Below are positions 61,879-64,000 of a stretch of 64,000 bases of DNA, piece after piece. The notes beneath the pieces are model-generated. The model did no database searches and was not told the DNA's origin. It worked only from the letters and a program-made list of their open reading frames with translations. Origin of the DNA: an uncultured Trichococcus sp. (lineage in GTDB: Bacteria > Bacillota > Bacilli > Lactobacillales > Aerococcaceae); assembly GCF_963663645.1 (NCBI RefSeq), contig NZ_OY760503.1, forward strand, positions 2,175,501 to 2,239,500. Direction: 5' to 3'. The position numbers and the translations under genes were made by a program. Position 1 is the stretch's first letter, and every line of letters begins with the position of its first letter.

Positions 61879-63291
61879 ATGGCATTTGAAGGGTTATCCG
61901 AGCGTCTCCAAGGCGCGATGACCAAAATCGGCAAAAAAGGCAAGATTACGGAAGCCGATCTGAAGGAAATGATGCGTGAAGTACGTCTGGCTTTGCTGGA
62001 AGCTGACGTGAATTTTAAAGTCGTAAAAGAATTTGTCAAAAAAGTGAATGAACGAGCGTTAGGTTCGGATGTGCTCGAATCGCTTTCACCGACACAGCAA
62101 GTCATCAAAATCGTCAACGAAGAACTGACGGAATTGATGGGCGGGCAGCAGGAGCCCTTCCAATTCTCTGCCAAGCCACCGACTGTCGTAATGATGGTCG
62201 GCCTGCAGGGTGCCGGTAAGACCACCACTGCCGGAAAGCTTGCCAATTACATGAAGAAAAAAGAAAACAAGCGTCCGATGCTGGTCGCAGCCGACGTCTA
62301 CCGTCCGGCAGCGATCAACCAGTTGCAGACTTTGGGCAAACAATTGGATTTCCCGGTGTATGCGTTGGGGACGGAAGCAAATCCGGTCGATATAGCGAAG
62401 CAGGCCGTTGAACAAGCCAAACTCGATGGACGCGATCTGGTCATCATCGATACGGCGGGACGACTGCACGTGGATGAAGTATTGATGACAGAGTTGAAGA
62501 ACATCAAAGCTGCCGTCAATCCTACCGAAATCCTGTTTACGGTAGATGCCATGACCGGTCAGGACGCTGTCAACGTAGCGCAATCCTTCAATGAACAGCT
62601 CGGCATAACCGGTGTCATCCTTACCAAATTGGACGGGGACACACGCGGCGGGGCAGCGCTATCCATCCGTTCCGTAACCGGAAAGCCGATCAAATTTACG
62701 GGCCAAGGCGAAAAACTGGAAGACTTTGAACCATTCTACCCTGAACGCATGGCTTCCCGAATCCTGGGCATGGGCGATCTGATGACGTTGATCGAACGCG
62801 CGCAACAAGATTTTGATGAGACAAAAGCGGCAGAAATGGCCGAAAAAATCCGCGAGAACACCTTCAACTTCAATGATTTCATCGAGCAGATGGATCAAGT
62901 CACCAACATGGGGCCGCTTGAAGACCTTCTGAAGATGATCCCGGGCATGAGCAACGTTCCGGGACTTGACAAAATGAAGATCGATCCCAAAGATGTGGCC
63001 CACATGAAGGCAATCGTGCTTTCGATGACGCCCGCTGAACGCGAAAACCCAGAGCTTCTGTCGCAGAGCAGACGCAGGCGGATCGCGAAAGGTTCCGCAA
63101 GATCGTTGGCGGAAGTCAACCGTCTGATCAAGCAGTTCAACGAATCAAGGGAAATGATGAACAAGATGTCCAAAGGCAATTTTGCAGGGATGGAAGGCCT
63201 CCTTGGACAAGGCCCGAAAGGCAAAATGGGCAAGATGGCCATGCAGCAAATGGCCAGACGGATGAACAAAAAGAAGAAAAAGAAAAAATAA
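61879..63291 (+). CDS. ffh: Signal recognition particle protein Ffh
   Basis: A 470-aa SRP GTPase that binds signal sequences and 4.5S/scRNA. The N domain starts MAFEGLSERLQG. The G domain has GLQGAGKTTTAGKLA (about 107-121), DVYRPAAINQL, DTAGRLHVDEVL and TKLDGDTRGGAALS. The M domain, from about 300, is Met-rich (MMNKMSKGNFAGMEG) and ends in a poly-Lys run. The ATG at 61879 lies eight bases after AAGGAAG; a GTG nine bases earlier is less likely. Confidence 0.96.
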   Translation: MAFEGLSERLQGAMTKIGKKGKITEADLKEMMREVRLALLEADVNFKVVKEFVKKVNERALGSDVLESLSPTQQVIKIVNEELTELMGGQQEPFQFSAKPPTVVMMVGLQGAGKTTTAGKLANYMKKKENKRPMLVAADVYRPAAINQLQTLGKQLDFPVYALGTEANPVDIAKQAVEQAKLDGRDLVIIDTAGRLHVDEVLMTELKNIKAAVNPTEILFTVDAMTGQDAVNVAQSFNEQLGITGVILTKLDGDTRGGAALSIRSVTGKPIKFTGQGEKLEDFEPFYPERMASRILGMGDLMTLIERAQQDFDETKAAEMAEKIRENTFNFNDFIEQMDQVTNMGPLEDLLKMIPGMSNVPGLDKMKIDPKDVAHMKAIVLSMTPAERENPELLSQSRRRRIAKGSARSLAEVNRLIKQFNESREMMNKMSKGNFAGMEGLLGQGPKGKMGKMAMQQMARRMNKKKKKKK

Positions 63292-63298
63292 TTCCAAG

Positions 63299-63320
63299 TG
63301 TAAAGAGAAAACACTTTACA
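63299..63320. promoter_or_regulatory. Inverted repeat over the rpsP -35 box
   Basis: TGTAAAG (63299-63305) and CTTTACA (63314-63320) form a perfect 7-bp dyad whose right arm contains the TTTACA -35 box. It follows the ffh stop by seven bases. It may be a weak hairpin or a protein site; it has no T-run. Confidence 0.4.
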
Positions 63321-63343
63321 AGCAAATGGAAAACTGGTAATAT
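63315..63343 (+). promoter_or_regulatory. Promoter of rpsP-khpA
   Basis: TTTACA (63315-63320) and TAATAT (63338-63343) with a 17-bp spacer and a TGG extension before the -10. It lies 41 bases before the rpsP start. Confidence 0.7.
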
Positions 63344-63383
63344 ATAAAAATGTGAGATATAGATATATGGAGGTGTTATATAA

Positions 63384-63656
63384 ATGGCAGTTAAAATTCG
63401 TTTAAAACGTATGGGTTCTAAAAGAAACCCGTTTTACCGCGTCGTTGTAGCTGATTCACGTTCTCCACGTGATGGACGTTTCATCGAAAAAGTAGGTACA
63501 TACAATCCAGTTGTTGAACCAGCTGAAGTTAAATTTGACGAAGAGTTAGTTTTGAAATGGTTAGCTGAAGGTGCACAACCTTCTGATACAGTTCGTAACT
63601 TACTTTCTCAACAAGGTATTATGAAAAAATTCCACGACTCTAAGTTAGCTAAATAA
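63384..63656 (+). CDS. rpsP: 30S ribosomal protein S16
   Basis: A 90-aa ribosomal protein: [41 protein letters not shown] is diagnostic. TGGAGGTG precedes the ATG. Base use is visibly more AT-rich than in the flanking genes, as for rpsO, rpmB and rpsT. Followed after 13 bases by khpA, the conserved order before rimM and trmD. Confidence 0.97.
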   Translation: MAVKIRLKRMGSKRNPFYRVVVADSRSPRDGRFIEKVGTYNPVVEPAEVKFDEELVLKWLAEGAQPSDTVRNLLSQQGIMKKFHDSKLAK

Positions 63657-63669
63657 AAGGGTGGTTTAA

Positions 63670-63915
63670 ATGCCTGAAATTTCAGATTTAATCCTGGCAA
63701 TTGTCAAACCTTTGATCGTCCACGATGATAAGATGTCCATCGAAATCAAAGAGACAAGTGAGTTCATGGAATATCACTTGCATCTTGATGCCGAGGATGT
63801 CGGCCGTGTGATCGGGAAACAGGGACGTGTCGCCAGAGCGATCCGTACAATTGTATACAGTGTCAGAACCAAAGGCACAAAACGTGTCCGCCTTGTGATC
63901 GAAGGGGCCGAATAA
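63670..63915 (+). CDS. khpA: KH-domain RNA-binding protein KhpA (YlqC)
   Basis: An 81-aa single KH-domain protein. [25 protein letters not shown] carries the GxxG RNA-binding loop (GKQG). In other Firmicutes KhpA dimerises or pairs with KhpB/Jag and affects cell elongation and sRNA biology. AAAGGGTGG precedes the ATG. The last 85 bases of the window after it hold no feature that I can support. Confidence 0.93.
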   Translation: MPEISDLILAIVKPLIVHDDKMSIEIKETSEFMEYHLHLDAEDVGRVIGKQGRVARAIRTIVYSVRTKGTKRVRLVIEGAE

Positions 63916-64000
63916 TCCGCTTCAATTGCGGATCCGGTCTTTTCCGTTCGGTGGATGCCTAACTTAATAGCGAATAGATAGAAGCGGATGATGATACAAT

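Overview
The window is a gene-dense, almost entirely forward-strand piece of a low-to-mid GC Firmicutes chromosome. It contains housekeeping genes in the order familiar from Bacillus, but the sporulation genes of that order (the ylbJ and spoVM positions) are absent. It also carries an Enterococcus hirae-type V-ATPase operon with a Na+-type c subunit. The best inference is a non-sporulating member of Lactobacillales, probably Carnobacteriaceae (Trichococcus- or Carnobacterium-like); the genus is a guess from gene content and base composition. No tRNA, rRNA, prophage, IS element or true CRISPR array was seen.

Layout. 1-4.8 kb: the end of ylaN, ftsW, a ylbC-like CAP protein, ylbF, ylbG, rsmD and coaD. 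4.9-10.3 kb: late competence genes comEA-comEB-comEC, then holA and the opposing rpsT. 10.5-20.5 kb: uvrB, rpsO, pnp, a lone citX, asd, an RNase J2 gene and a ThiT-like ECF S component. 20.6-22.5 kb: cls and a small opposing gene with an SOS-type promoter. 23-31.6 kb: the nine-gene V-ATPase operon ntpFIKECGABD. 31.8-45.4 kb: gmk-rpoZ-priA-fmt-rsmB-stp-prkC-rsgA-rpe-thiN, the opposing rpmB, and asp23-like/fakA. 45.5-64 kb: recG-plsX-acpP, a five-gene oligopeptide ABC operon, then rncS-smc-HAD-ftsY, ylxM-ffh and rpsP-khpA.

How the parts work together. Several blocks are functional units: DNA uptake (comE), envelope growth and its Ser/Thr kinase control (ftsW, stp/prkC, plsX/acpP, cls), RNA decay (pnp, RNase J2, RNase III, the YlbF partner of RNase Y), membrane protein targeting (ffh, ftsY, ylxM), ion-motive force (V-ATPase) and peptide uptake (opp). 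The opp operon interrupts an otherwise conserved acpP-rncS junction.

The non-coding DNA gives the most unusual signals: a three-unit 52-bp periodic hairpin array (1444-1599); two copies of a dispersed hairpin element (about 9.6 and 17.8 kb); a long leader stem-loop before pnp; a LexA-type box lying exactly between the -35 and -10 of an unknown 114-aa gene; a perfect 20-bp dyad on the V-ATPase promoter; and a possible 50-aa cationic peptide gene beside it. I found no clear multi-gene novel system. The SOS-linked small gene, the V-ATPase operator and the peptide ORF next to it are the best leads.
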